A DNA stretch of 64,000 nucleotides from Neurospora tetrasperma FGSC 2508 (lineage: Eukaryota; Ascomycota; Sordariomycetes; Sordariales; Sordariaceae). The stretch's first letter is position 1. The number at the start of each line of letters is the position of its first letter. Positions 41,186 to 52,939 of the stretch are shown one piece after another. The stretch is taken from NCBI RefSeq assembly GCF_000213175.1, contig NW_009799100.1:62001-126000 (forward strand), in the 5' to 3' direction. The notes under the pieces are model-generated. The model had not been told where the DNA came from, did no database searches, and saw only the letters and a program-made list of their open reading frames with translations. Both the position numbers and the translations under genes were made by a program.

Positions 41186-43552
41186 TCTGAATGTTTGGGT
41201 TGCTGTTTGTTTTGTTTTGTTTGTGGCTTGTGAGTGGGTGGTTGGGATATATCCAGCGAGCGGTCTCGAAACTTGATCAAAAGTTTACAAATGATGATAT
41301 CGGAGAATGAATGTCGGGGCCAGCCACCGAAGAAAAGAACAAACGGCAATTTGAAGCGAAAGAACCCTGTGAAGAAGAAGATGATGATGATGTCTGTGAT
41401 GAGCAGTAGTAGGTGAACAGATCGTCCCAAACAGATGTGGATCGCCGTATATATACATGTTTCTATCCACTCGATGGCCAAGAAGATCTAGCATCGCTTA
41501 GTCGACACGATCCAGAACTCTGTCTATCATCTCATCAACCTCTTAGAGGTAACCATCATCACCATTTCGAGGTTGTATCCAAACCATACTGACACCCGCC
41601 AAGATAGAGTCAAGACCTTACCGAGTAAGAAGTCTGTGCACACCAAGTTAGGTCTCTCTGCGTGAATGAATTGGTTGGGTGTAGTGGTGATAGGGCTGTC
41701 GTTATGATATTGTCGCAGGTGTGCTAGGTAGGGTAGGTAGTAGTAGTAGTAGTAGTGAGTGGTACTATCTATTTCAATCTGAATGAAACGGATATACATG
41801 ATCCCTACAGGTATGGTTGAAATCGAGTACTATGTCGTGCGTGCTCGTGTTCTGGGAGTTGTAGATCCCAGAAAAAGGTAAGGTAACTTCTAACCGAGTC
41901 TGGATCTAATTGAGGAAGTAGATCCGGAAAGTTGGGCCGAATTCGTCAAGGTAAAACGGACAAAGAGAGGAAGTTGTTTGATGTCAAAAGTGGAGCTGCT
42001 AGGGGCTGCCAAGAAAAGGGGTTTGTTTACTTGTGTCAGTGCGTATGTGCATGGCTGCCAATACTGCGACGGGGGAGTGCCTCGTTGGGTTGCGGCTAGA
42101 CTTGCACGGAACGAGGTAAGCCAGACTGACACGTGTGGTGATTCACTTGGCAGTTTGGAGTATTTTCGGGCGGCTATGCTGTGAGTCTTGATAGGTGCTG
42201 AGAATTGGATAAACCAGAGTTCGAGTCCAGCCACATCGTCACACTTGTGGAAGGTGTGTAGATGACGCTGGGTTGTTCTTGAGGTGCCCAAACTTCTATG
42301 ATCTTCAGACATGTTCTCCAGATGCACTTGCTACCTAACAATAAACAAGACATTCGGGGGGACCCAGTTGGGACTATCGAGACCGAGCCTCTTCAAGGCA
42401 AGAGGAACCACAAGCAGGGAAGGTACCTGTAAAGCATCCTGGCAGCAACCGAACATTCGATGAATTGAACAACGGCGGCACATCTAATCAACAGAGAGGA
42501 CGCGTAATCCCTCTACCTCATCTGAGCCTCCAAAGAAAACAGAAACAATGCAGGGGAAGATTGGAAATCTTGAACGATGTCGCATTCGTTTCTTGTGATG
42601 TCAACAAATGGATAAAAGCTTATCCTCTTGTATTCCCGTCCCGTCGACATCAGAAAAGGGAAAGTGATTGCGTGCTCTCTTACCAACCTGGAAGCCGCTA
42701 CCAAGCTTTCATCGAAGCTTTTCATCAAAGCTTACCTCTAAGTTATTATAGCTGACTTTCGCCTGCCATAGCAGTATAGCACTGTGTCTACAGCCAGGGT
42801 ACCTCTAGCGTTAGCCGAGCGCGACAATAGCGGCTCATCACAGGGACCACATCCCCGCAACGACAGGGGCTTGTTACGCCTTCGTTTCCAACCAGTTCCC
42901 TTTTGCAAGACTTGACCTTGCAGAAACACCATCTCATTAACCGATGGGAATCTTGGCGGCTTTCAGGAATCCCATTCTTGGCGGGTCGCACCATGGCCGT
43001 TGTTTGTTACAGAAGGTTCTGTCGTACCAAATCAACGAGGGAATCAATGGACGCCACAACCGAGCTGGGAACACGGAGAAACATGTCGATGGCGGCTAGG
43101 GCACGTGCTGTGTCCGTGATAGGGGCGCGGTCACTTGGCGCTGGTGTCCGTGCAGTGTGCCAGGGCAGTAAACCAAGAACAGCGCCCCTGGACTCGGGCT
43201 GTGCCATAGCAGGTTGATATCATCTCCTGAGAGTCGCTTGGCTTGAAAGAGAACCCATTGTTCTCTGTTTCTCTTACGTTTTTGCTTCCCTTTTTCACTT
43301 TTCGTTCCCTTCGCCTTTCCTTCACCTTCATTCTCTTCATACTCACTGGAGGAGTGCAGCAGGTCTGCGATTGTTGTTTGTTGTGTTCGTCCCAGGTTGT
43401 TTTACCTTCCTCTCTTCGTCCCTCAATGCTGTAATTCTGCCGTTTCGTTTCACTCACTTGGTTTCCTTGCGTCTTCGTCTCTCCTTTCGAGTCCACAATC
43501 AACACCAAATCGGCCGGCCGATTCCACTGGACACCTGGAGAATCTTATCACA
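41186..43552. other. Long intergenic region
   Basis: It includes TAGAGGTA at 41542, TACCTCTA at 42733 and 42800, and a (TAG)n microsatellite at 41738-41756. A pyrimidine-rich leader precedes the ATG at 43553. ORFs such as 42903-43217 (+) show no domain. No gene was seen. Confidence 0.5.
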
Positions 43553-45916
43553 ATGAAAGCCACAGCTCCCACTCTCCGCTGGCGGAACTTTGCCCGAGCA
43601 GAAGCCACCCGCGCCTGGGTCGAGGCAACCAAGAGACAAGCCCTCAACACCAGTGATGACGACTCCCTGAGCGATACCAACAGCCTCAACTCCCTCAGCG
43701 ACGACAACAGTCTCGACTCAGACTCCGATGCTGGTCGTCAACAACCACCCCAAACCACCAACCCCCCACAGCTCACCGGCGCCGCCAAGGCTCGTCAACG
43801 TCTGACAGCTGGCTCTCGGGGCCGTGTTACTCGTCGCTCTCTCGAACAAAGACAAGCCATCAACACCTCAGACGATGAGTCTGTCGACAGTCTCGACAAC
43901 TCCCTTGACAGCGCCGGCTCCTCGGCCGATGAAGCCCGCCCCTCGCCTACTTCCACCGCTACCAAACGTTCCAACCTCAGCTCCAAGACCCGCGCCCGTC
44001 TAGCTGCCAAGCATCGTCGTGTGCTTGACGCTCGGCAGGCACTCGACAGTGACTCCGCTGATAGCGTCAATGACTCCCTCGACAGCGGCGCTGAGTCATC
44101 TGCTGATGAGGCCAGACCTCTGGGACGTCCCACTCGCACTCAGAAGCGTCATGCCCGTCGTACCATCGATGCAAGACAGGCGCTTGACAGCTCAGCTGAT
44201 GATGATAACAGCCTGGACAGTCTCGACAGCGGGCTCAGCGACGGCAACTCCTCGGCTAACGAAGCTCGTCCCACTTTGGCTCCCACCAACCCTCCCATTC
44301 TTGCTCCCAAGAACCGCAACCGTCTGACTTTTGGTCAGCGCCAGCAGCACAAGGCTGCTATCCGCCGCTCCATCGCCGCCAGACAAAACAACCTCCAGGA
44401 CCCCAACACCTCGGACAGCAACTCTCTCAGCGACGATAACTCCCTCAGTTCTCTTTCGGACAACAACTCTCTGGATAGTAACTCCGTTGACTCTGCCTCT
44501 GACTCCGACGCCGCCAGACCGCAGCCTACCAACCCCGCAAACCTCACTTCCAAGGCTCCCAAGCGTCTCGGTGCCGGTGCTGGCGCCAGCTCACGGCCTA
44601 CTCGCATCAGCAGACGTGAAATCCTGCCCCTGGGCAAAAGGAATGCCCCTGCCGAGCATCCGGAGCAACCAGAGGAAGAGGATGATGACGCGGCTTCTGT
44701 GTCCAGTGTTAGTAGTGGGGACTCTGATGACGAGAAGAAGGAAGAAGAGGAGAAGGATGAGACGGAGAAGGAGAAGACCAAGACAAGCACTGTGACTGCG
44801 GCTCCTATTGTTACCGCCACTGGTAGCGTGGCTGCTACTACTACCGCCACCGTTGACGGCAGTGCTACTGCGACGATTACCTCTACTTCCGCACCTTCCG
44901 CTACTTTGGAGCCGGAAGATGCTTTGGCACCCGTCAACTCCGGCGACGCCACGGCGCTTCCGAACTTGTCACTTGCCCCGGCAGCTACGGCCACGCCAAG
45001 CAGTGTCCTCGGAGCTATCGACGACCAGCCGCAGGCGGATACGCAAGGCCAACAGATACCGGTGCCGATGGCGAAGAAGATGAGCGCTGGTGCCACGGCT
45101 GGTATAGTCATTGGCGTATTGGGTATGTCCCCCTTTCCCCTATCCATCACTTAACAATCCAAAAACTAACCTTTAAAAGGCTTCATCGCCCTCCTCGCCG
45201 GCGCCTTCTTCCTCTTTATCAAATGGCGTCGTCGTCATCGCCAATCCTCCCTCTTCGGCCCCAAGACCCCTCTAGCCGACGAAAAAGGCGGTCCGCCACC
45301 CACCATCACATTCACCCACCCCTCCTCCTGGCCCAACCAGAACCAGGGCCAGGGACAAACCGACAGCGCCCAGCGTGACCCCACCAACAACAACAAAACC
45401 AACAGCGAAGTAATCAACGACCTGATTCGCGCCGCTTACGCTGCCGAAGGAGAAGGCAGAAACACCATGGCAGACGCTCACGATGCAGCAAACCAACACT
45501 ACCTCGACGAAAAAGCCTACGCCATGCTCGCAGGCCACCCGCCCACTCCCGCCGCCACTGAAAAGCGCGGTGTAAGCAAGTGGCTAGCGGACGTCATGAC
45601 GCCTAGACAGTCTACTGTCTCCATGTCGCAACGATGGCCTTATCCTGTTGATCCACCGCCTGAGACTATGCCGGTTGGTGGTGGTACATATATGCCTGCA
45701 GGTAATGGAATGACTACTACCAAGCAAAAAAGGTTGACGCCGCCGAGATTACCGCTGAAGCCGGTGGTGCCGCCTAGTATGTTGAGGCCTGGTGCTGGTG
45801 GTGGTGCTGGTCCTGTGGGGGGCACGGGGTTGCCGCCTGGGAGTAATGTTAACCCTAGAATGACGGTGGCTACGCAGACGACGACTACCACTAGTAGCAG
45901 TGCGAGGTGGGGGTAA
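43553..45916 (+). CDS. Single-pass membrane protein with Ser/Asp-rich repeat modules
   Basis: Two exons, 43553..45122 and 45180..45916, giving 768 residues; the 57-nt intron (GTATGT, ACTAAC, AAAAG) splits the membrane helix in phase 1. Residues about 25-390 are five modules of 47-75 residues. Each starts RQ[A/N], has an acidic Ser/Asp/Asn stretch (such as NSLSDDNSLDSDSD), usually ADEARP and a Pro-rich link, then a basic arm ending RR-x-[LI]-x-x-RQ that opens the next module. A Glu-rich and a Thr/Ala-rich stretch follow, then the helix GATAGIVIGVLGFIALLAGA and a basic stop-transfer KWRRRHRQ. The tail of about 240 residues is disordered. No clear signal peptide follows this ATG; an upstream in-frame ATG at 43397 adds a weakly hydrophobic leader. 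Topology resembles wall-stress sensors, but no known family was recognised. Confidence 0.72.
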
Positions 45917-47357
45917 GTGGATGGTGTTTCATGGGCAGGTAGGTAGTTGGAGTGTTGATGGATGGGGGAGTTGAGTGTTGACTGCCTGTGGAAGAGAGTT
46001 TGTGGAGATGGATTGCACTGTAAGAGTACCGAGAAAGGAGGTCGAGTGTGTGATGATAGAAGTAGGTAGTTGAGACGTGGTTATCGCAGTTTAATAGACC
46101 GTTTATCGGCATTTGAGTTCCTATTGCTGATCGTTGTTAAGGTTTTGATGCGATGCCGGGATGAAGGCGGAAGTTACCGCGGTGCGTCGTCGACGCCGTG
46201 GTGAACCGGTTGTCGTCCTGAATTGGTCAGGAGCGTGCTAAACGGGAATAATCTCCCTCAGGTTGAGGCCAGTTGCGGATGAAGCCAAGTCATTGAGCTT
46301 GACTGTTTCGGGGACTGCTGTGACTGATCAGTATGTGGCGGTAATGCCGTGATGGTTATCGACACGGAACTTGCCATCGTTCTGTTCGCGAGTGCAAATA
46401 CCGAATGGAAAGGAGAATGATCTTCCCAATTATCGATTCTTGAGTATAGTGGCACCCGTTAAAGATGGGGTGAGATATCGGTGAGCGTCACTCGAACGGT
46501 CATGCCGGTGTTGATCCGTGGTGATGTGAAGCTGGGTTCAGGTTGTGTGAGAGAGGGAGTTCACTTCTCGCAATAATGGATTGGCTCACCGCACGCTGGA
46601 TGCCATAGTTAAGGTTTAAATGCCGGCGATGATCTTCAATTGCAATTGCTGGGGACTGTACTCGACCCCTCCAATCACCCCCAGAATGAGACAAGCGGGA
46701 GGTGAGGTGATATGGTCGAGTGTCTCGGGTGGCATCATGGGATTTGTGTGAGCCCATAATCCCTTACGGGGGGAAGCCCATTAGCGGCCCGTGTTATGCC
46801 TGTTTAGTGCCGTTGGGCTGATCGCCACGTGAAGAGGACTCATCGGGAAATGAACGAAGGTGACGTACATACAATGAATACAAAGGGTATTGTCATTTCA
46901 GCCCCAGGTGTTTGCTTTTGCTGTAGCCAAGCTCGAGGCGAGAGTCAATTCCCGTTGTTGTTTTGTATTGCCAAGTCATTGCGATCACCTTATCGCTGAC
47001 CCCCCCTGGTGACCCCTGGTGATTGAGATCGCCCTCGTTAGAATGTGGTGGATGCCGAACAGACCGCGGTGCAGATCCCTACCTACCGTACCACTCGGCT
47101 GGTAGGCCTCCTTAATCTCGTCGTTTGACGTCGTCGTTTGCGTTCCTTTTAAAGTTCGATCTTCGCCCATCTGCCGAACGAATCTTTCCATCTGTTTCAG
47201 TCAGCAGCGGTAGTGTCGAGCAGAAATCCAACTGCAGTCCTTCTTTCCAACCAGCGACGACGACTTAACTCAACCCCAGTCATTCTTTGAAACAAATCGC
47301 CAAAACCCACCTACCGTCTGTCTTTACAACGAATATCAAAAAACAAAAACCGACAAA
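45917..47357. other. Intergenic region
   Basis: It holds the 3' end of the repeat-module gene and the promoter of the next gene. A CACGTG is at about 46826. No ORF with protein character was seen. Confidence 0.5.
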
Positions 47358-48704
47358 ATGTCCCTCCTAACGAAGGCCGCTCTCCTCCTCGCCGTCGCCG
47401 GCTCCGCCCTCGGCGCCCCCACTCTTACCAACCCCGGCGGTTTCAAGACCCATGTCTCCGCCGCCGGCACTACTCACCACATCCCCGGCCACGGCACTCA
47501 CTTTGAGCTCCCAGACCATCTCAAGCAGCGCTCCATCCCCGGCGGCGGAGAGATCGAAAGCACTCGGACGCCCGAACAGCAGGCCCCGTCGCAGACCATG
47601 TATACCAACCACACCTACCTCCCTGCCGAGGCCTTCAACCGCACTGCCACCGTCAGCAAGCGCAGTCTTCAGGCCTTGTCGGGCGGCGATGCCAATGGCG
47701 AGAAGAAAGAGCACATCCCGATGCCCCACAAGGCTTCGGTGCCCTTCGTCGACCCGGCCACCGGCATTTCCTTCCAGCGGTTCTACGACGAGACCAGCCA
47801 GTTCTCCTTTGGCCTCGCTTTGTCCAGCCTTCCCTCCGGTGCTGATGCTGCCGCCAACGACGCCACGGACTTTATCGGCCAACTCTCCTTCCCTCTGAAT
47901 GCCACCTCCGGCCTAGGCCGCGGCGCCGGTTGGGGCGGGATCTCCATTTCCCCCAAACTTACCGCTTCCCACTTACCTCTCTTCCTCGGTCTCCAATCCG
48001 ATGGCTTCGGTAACCTCGCCTTCTCCTCTTTCACCGAGGCCGTCAAGTCTGCTGCCTCCGGCGCTGCCTCCAACGTCCCCACGACCGCTGGCCAACAAGC
48101 CGCTTCGACCGGCAAGGACCTCGCCTTCAAGATCCGCACCATCCCCTCCGCTACGAGCATCAGCGCCACGCACCTGACTTACACTTTCCTTTGCGAGGGT
48201 TGTCTGTCCATCAGCAAGTGCGCTGCCAACTTGGACGCGTGGAAGGCCCAGGGAAAGACCAAGGTTTTGCGCCTTGGTTGGGCGACTGGTGACGCTGTTG
48301 CTTCCGAGGACGCCGAGAAGCAGACTGCCGCTGATGAGCAAAACGCCAAGAAGTGGGCGTACCACCGCCTTGGCTTCGGACACCTCAAGATCGACCTCGA
48401 GGGCGCTTTGTTGCACACGGCTGAGCAATTTAACGGGTGGAAGGCCCTGGCGATGGCGGAAGAGGTCAGAGGGTTTGAGGGGCTTGCGCCGCCGTTTGCT
48501 ATGGATCTGGTGAATGGGTTCTCGAACTTGGAGGGGGCCAAGAACTTGGAGAAGGTTAAGGGTGGTGAGGGCGAGAAGAAGGAGGAGGAGGGTGAGAAGG
48601 GCGTGGAGAGTGAGAGTGACAGCGACTCGGACAGTGATTCTGACTGTGGATGCAAGAGCGACAGCGAGAGCGATTCCGATTCGGAGAGCGAGGATGAGGA
48701 GTAG
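47358..48704 (+). CDS. Secreted protein with CDH-type cytochrome (DOMON-like) fold and SD-rich tail
   Basis: A 448-residue intronless protein. Signal peptide MSLLTKAALLLAVAGSALGA. After a linker with a KR site (TVSKRSLQAL) comes a domain resembling the haem domain of cellobiose dehydrogenase: TGISFQRFYDETSQFSFGLAL, TDFIGQLSFPL, GWGGISISPKLTASHLPLFL, and THLTYTFLCEGCLSI. In true members one axial ligand is the Met of a GGAM-type turn and the other the His before the CxGC pair. The His and CxGC are here (ATHLTYTFLCEGC) but the Met position reads Leu. The C-terminus is Glu/Lys-rich and then an SD/SE repeat broken by CGCKS. The fold call is by pattern; haem binding is doubtful. Role unknown. Confidence 0.68.
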   Translation: MSLLTKAALLLAVAGSALGAPTLTNPGGFKTHVSAAGTTHHIPGHGTHFELPDHLKQRSIPGGGEIESTRTPEQQAPSQTMYTNHTYLPAEAFNRTATVSKRSLQALSGGDANGEKKEHIPMPHKASVPFVDPATGISFQRFYDETSQFSFGLALSSLPSGADAAANDATDFIGQLSFPLNATSGLGRGAGWGGISISPKLTASHLPLFLGLQSDGFGNLAFSSFTEAVKSAASGAASNVPTTAGQQAASTGKDLAFKIRTIPSATSISATHLTYTFLCEGCLSISKCAANLDAWKAQGKTKVLRLGWATGDAVASEDAEKQTAADEQNAKKWAYHRLGFGHLKIDLEGALLHTAEQFNGWKALAMAEEVRGFEGLAPPFAMDLVNGFSNLEGAKNLEKVKGGEGEKKEEEGEKGVESESDSDSDSDSDCGCKSDSESDSDSESEDEE

Positions 48705-49141
48705 AAATGAGGAGACTGACGTCGATGGTGTAATGTTGAGGATGAGAAAAGAAGGAGGGGATGTGATACCCAGTTTCGTTGGGATTCTGTTCTGCAAGAA
48801 GTTATGTTAATCATTGAATTGAACCACACAAACTTTGATATCTCTTATGGCAGTGCCCGTGACCTTCGTCATTGAACACTTCGCTACCAGACGTCCACCG
48901 GTGATATCGTTGATGAAATCGACGGGCTCGAATACGTCGTTAGAGAATATGAACCGCCGGACGATATGCCTATGGTACACCACGAGAGAGACCTCGGGCT
49001 GCTGTGACACTTGCTCAATTTTCCAACTACACCCTCTGATCTGTCGCCAAACTAACAATACCCAATGCGGTAATGCTCCAAAACTCCTACGCCATGCTAA
49101 TCCCCAAGAAAAGACCCATAACCATAGTACTCGACACTCTC
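48705..49141. other. Convergent 3' spacer
   Basis: Lies between the SD-tail gene (+) and the pep7-type gene (-). No gene or notable repeat was seen. Confidence 0.55.
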
Positions 49142-51239
49142 TTATCCACCAATGTACAGAGCACCCATCCGCTCCTCAACCCCTCTAACCCCCTCTTTGG
49201 CTCTCTCAATCTCCGCCTCCAGTTCTTCCACGTTCCGATTCAACGCGCTAACCTCCTCAAACCGCCTCTGCGCCCTCGCGCTCTTCAACATCTCCTGCAC
49301 CATGAACATCTGTTCCTCAAGCACCACCAGCCTCTCCTTTGCCTCTTTCTCCTCGATGTCCAATTCTGATTGGACGACACTGGCTTCGCTTGCTCCGGCA
49401 TTACTGGATGTCTCGACGTCTTTGGAGAAGGCAGACTCCCCTTTTCGTAAGGGGGAGAGGGTGGATGTTGACCCGTTGAGTAAGCGACGGTGTTGGTGTT
49501 GCATGCTGTTACTGCGCAATACTCGGGGCACCGATTTCAGAGGAATCAGGTTGGCGTGAAGGAAGGCCGACGCGGCAGCATACACAGACTGCTGCAACCT
49601 CAACTGCGTCGGGCTATCCGTCTTCATGTCTCTTAGCCTCCTCGCGGCAAGGTCGTACTTTGCAAAGGCATCTGTCAGTCGTTTTCGGATCTTGGCGGCT
49701 TCTTGCACTTGAGCAGACGTCGGTGGAGGTTTATCCTGTCGGTAGTCGTCTTCGTTCGGGGGTTGGAGAGCCAAGAGGGCTTTTTGAAAAGAGGGCATCA
49801 ACATCCGGATGCCTCGCTCGAACTGCCGCAGGGTCTCGTAGGCGCGTTGATCTGGTGGTTTGTGTGCTATGGAAGCGGCGAAGTCGCGGTGAGAGAAAAT
49901 GGTTGATTTGCAGTCGCGGCACATGCGGATGTCGAGGGTGGTGGTGACGATTCCGGGTGGCTTTTCGGTGTTTATCGTTGCTAAAGAAGGTCAGCCGCAG
50001 TCAACATGACAAAATGACGGGAAACGTACGATGCGCAACATCCAACCCAACCTCTGTCGAACAAGCCGTCTCGGGATCGGCGCAAACCACTTTCCCACAT
50101 ATCCGACAATGATGTCTCCTAAACGTCCAACTCCCAAACTCTTGCTTGCAAAACGGGCAATTTGAAACTGCCCCATCCTCTTCCCAGCTAACCACACTTT
50201 GCTCAATCATTTTTCGCTGGCTTTTCTGGCCCGTCAAGGCCAATAACCCTGACCCCTCGTCCGGCGGCATCTCAGCCAAGAGCCTCGTCAGCTTAGTTAA
50301 CCTTTTCTCTAGCCTCTGTACCTCCAGTTTATGTCTGTCCACCCTCTTTGCTCGTATTGCCTTGAACTCGGCCATGTGATCCCTCACCGTTCCCTGGTGA
50401 TCATTGTACCCCTCCCTACTCTTGAAGCAAGTCTCACACACTCGACACCATATCCCTCGTACCGGTTCGTGGTTGGCCGATCGCGACAGCTTCATCTGGT
50501 ACATGGTGTGTTCCTCGCAAAACAGGCGACCGCATTTCCGACAATTGACCAGCCCACTAAACGGCCCTAACTTTCTTGTACATGTCGGGTCGGTACAGGG
50601 GTCGTTCCCCGTTGGTCTCTGCCAGTGGTGTCGGGTGACTAGTTCCTCTGGGTCTACTGCCTTTTCTGCGGGTCGTCCGGGTGCGGTGGCGATGGCGCTG
50701 GTCGCGAGCACAGGTTGCGTCTCGTTGGATTCGAAAACATCAAGTCCGCGCAGGGTCTGGTTGATGATGTTCAACGGCTGAAACTTTTTCGCTTTGCGGA
50801 CTTGTTTGTCGAACCAGCTCTTGACTTCATCTTGTGTCTCTTCGGGCAACTCTTGATGGACGTCGTCGATGTGTCTATTCAATTGAAGCAGGGTGACCAT
50901 TTCCTCTTGGCATATTGGGCAAACGAGTCGGTTGTCGTTGGCGCCGACGGATTGGCCGCCGCCATTGGAAGGACCGGGCAAGCTGACATTGGACACGAGG
51001 TCTTGCGGAATGTGAGGGAGCGGGGCGGAGGATGACGGGGAGATGGATTCGCGCGTGGAATTGGGCGAAATGAAGGAGACGGTGCTGCTGTCGGAGGGCG
51101 CATAGGGGCTGGCGGCGCGATGGATGGCGGCAATGGTTGAGGGTGACGGCGATGACGACGACGCTGCTGCTGCTGTGGGCGGGGCGAGGCCCTTGCCGTT
51201 GCCCAAGATGCGCCCGCCTCCGAGCTTGCGCCCGGACAT
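49142..51239 (-). CDS. pep7: FYVE-domain vacuolar sorting protein (Pep7/Vac1, rabenosyn-like)
   Basis: Two exons, 50030..51239 and 49142..49980, giving 682 residues; the 49-nt intron (GTACGT, CTGAC, TTTAG) joins in phase 1 inside the second FYVE finger (VAH/PTINTEK). Domains in order: a C2H2 finger near residue 110 (CPICQEEMVTLLQLNRHIDDVH), a degenerate FYVE-like finger near 215-280 (CTDPTCTRKLG, LVNCRKCGRLFCEEH, CRVCETCF), then a full FYVE finger from about 365 with the PI3P-binding RRHHCRICGKVVC and closing MCRDCK. The C-terminus is a coiled coil with a Rab-binding-like end (EVSALNRNVEELEAEIERAK). It should tether Golgi-derived vesicles to endosomes with Rab5 and Vps45. It diverges from the met8-type gene. 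Confidence 0.9.
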
Positions 51240-52026
51240 GTCGTTGTCGTCGGTGTTATGATACTGTAATCAGGACGGAACTGGCGCAAGGAATGATCGA
51301 TGGGAGCCCAATTAGTCGTGGATAGGACAAGGACGGAGGGGGTTATGTCGGCGTCGTCGTCGTCGACAAGGTGGCCATTGTTTGTTGCCTGGTCAGTGCA
51401 GTGAAACGAGGGAAACGAAGGAAGGAAGCGAAGTTGGTCGTCTCACTTGATTCCCCCGTTGTTGGGCAACCGAAGTTGACTGGGTGTGCGCTTCGTTATT
51501 GGCTCGGGAGCGGCGGTAGAGGAGGATCGGTAGGCGCAGGCAGTGTCACCTCAGAGCTGCGGCAGCCTAATGCGCCTGACGTTCAGTGGGATCCGCTATT
51601 TTGGGGCCGCCTGCAAGTAAACAATTGCTGCCGACCTTGACGTCGATGGTCAGCCCAAGGAAACCGAGACAAGTTCTGTTAGGCCTCTACCTCGTTTAAT
51701 TGACAAACTTCCACTCAGCAAGAAGTACCCCTCCATCTTCCGATCCCGTCTCCCCCTCTCCACCCTCCCGCAATCGCCCCTCTGTAACCACCGGGATCAC
51801 CCTCCATTGTCCACCAATAAATATGTCATCAGCAGAAGCACGTCAGCGGCAGAATCTCCATTATCAGCCTTATCAGTCATTCACCAAATACTTCTGTCTC
51901 CCGTTCACAATGTTTTCTGACTACTTGATCCTTTTTTTTTTCTCTTTTTCTTTCGAGGATCTACCATAACGAATTGACGACGGACAAATAGCGCTGGCGC
52001 TGTGATACGAACACAACAGACACAAA
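51240..52026. other. Bidirectional promoter region (pep7 / met8)
   Basis: 787 bp between two divergent genes. A poly-T tract is near 51930-51955, in the met8-type leader. No ORF was recognised. Confidence 0.55.
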
Positions 52027-52939
52027 ATGACGACCGGACGAGCAGACCCAAACAACTTCCCCGAGATCCAGACGGGCGGCAGTCTGTTGATCGCATGGCA
52101 GATCAAGGGCAAACGAGTGCTCCTAGTGGGCGGTGGTGAGGTATGGATGTCTTTCTTCCACGTCTTCCAGCCTTCCTCCCACAAGGGCTGTTGCTGACTT
52201 AATTCCCCCTTCACAGGTAGCAGCAACCCGGCTCGTCCACCTCCTCTCCGCCGACGCCCTCGTAACCCTCATCGCCCCGGCCCCCCTCCACCCCGAAGTC
52301 TCCTTCCGCCTCACACAATTCCCCAACTCCCTGACCTGGATCCCCCGCGCCTTCGAGTCAACCGACCTCACCGACCACGCCAACGACTACTCGTTGATCT
52401 TGACAGCCATCGACGACCCCGTCGCCTCTTCCCAAATCTACAAACTCGCCCACCAGCTCAAAATCCCCGCCAACATTGCCGATGTCCCTCCCGAATGCGA
52501 CTTCTACTTTGGCTCTGTCCACCGTGATGGGCCCCTACAAATCATGGTGTCGACTAATGGAAAAGGCCCCAGGCTGGCGTCGACGATTCGGAAACTGATC
52601 GCCAAGGCATTGCCCAAGAATGCGGGGCGGGCCATCGAGCAGATGGGCGAGCTGCGCAAAAAGTTGCGCGAGGTGGCTCCTGCACAGGAAGAAGGGAAGA
52701 GGAGGATGGACTGGATCAAAAAGGTTAGTGATGCGTACGGGTGGGAGGAGATGGGCACCATGACGGGAGAGGATATGGCGAATTTGTTGGCGTGGTACCG
52801 TAAAGAGGGGGGAGAGGATGGGCTGGAAGTGCCGACTTTGGATGAGTTGAGGGCTTTGCGGAAGGAGAAGAAGCAGGACGGTGCAGTGGAAGAGGTGGAG
52901 AAGAAGGTGGAGGACCTGAAGATGGAAGAAAAGGCCTAG
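52027..52939 (+). CDS. met8: Bifunctional siroheme synthase (precorrin-2 dehydrogenase/ferrochelatase)
   Basis: Two exons, 52027..52140 and 52217..52939, giving 278 residues; the 76-nt intron (GTATGG...CACAG) falls in phase 0 inside the NAD-binding glycine loop (VLLVGGGE/VAATRLV). The fold and length match yeast Met8: a Rossmann domain, then NIADVPPECDFYFGSV with the Asp that serves both reactions, LQIMVSTNGKGPRLAS, and a helical dimerisation part. It oxidises precorrin-2 to sirohydrochlorin and inserts iron to give siroheme, the cofactor of sulfite and nitrite reductases. It acts in the cytosol. The first exon was missing from simple ORF inspection and was found from the loop sequence. The C-terminus is Lys/Glu-rich. 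Confidence 0.92.

Noticed and set aside
44335-45150. A 271-codon minus-strand ORF opposite the Ser/Asp-module gene
   Set aside because: Antisense of the repeats (Leu/Arg/Glu-rich); the plus strand has a membrane helix and a matching intron.
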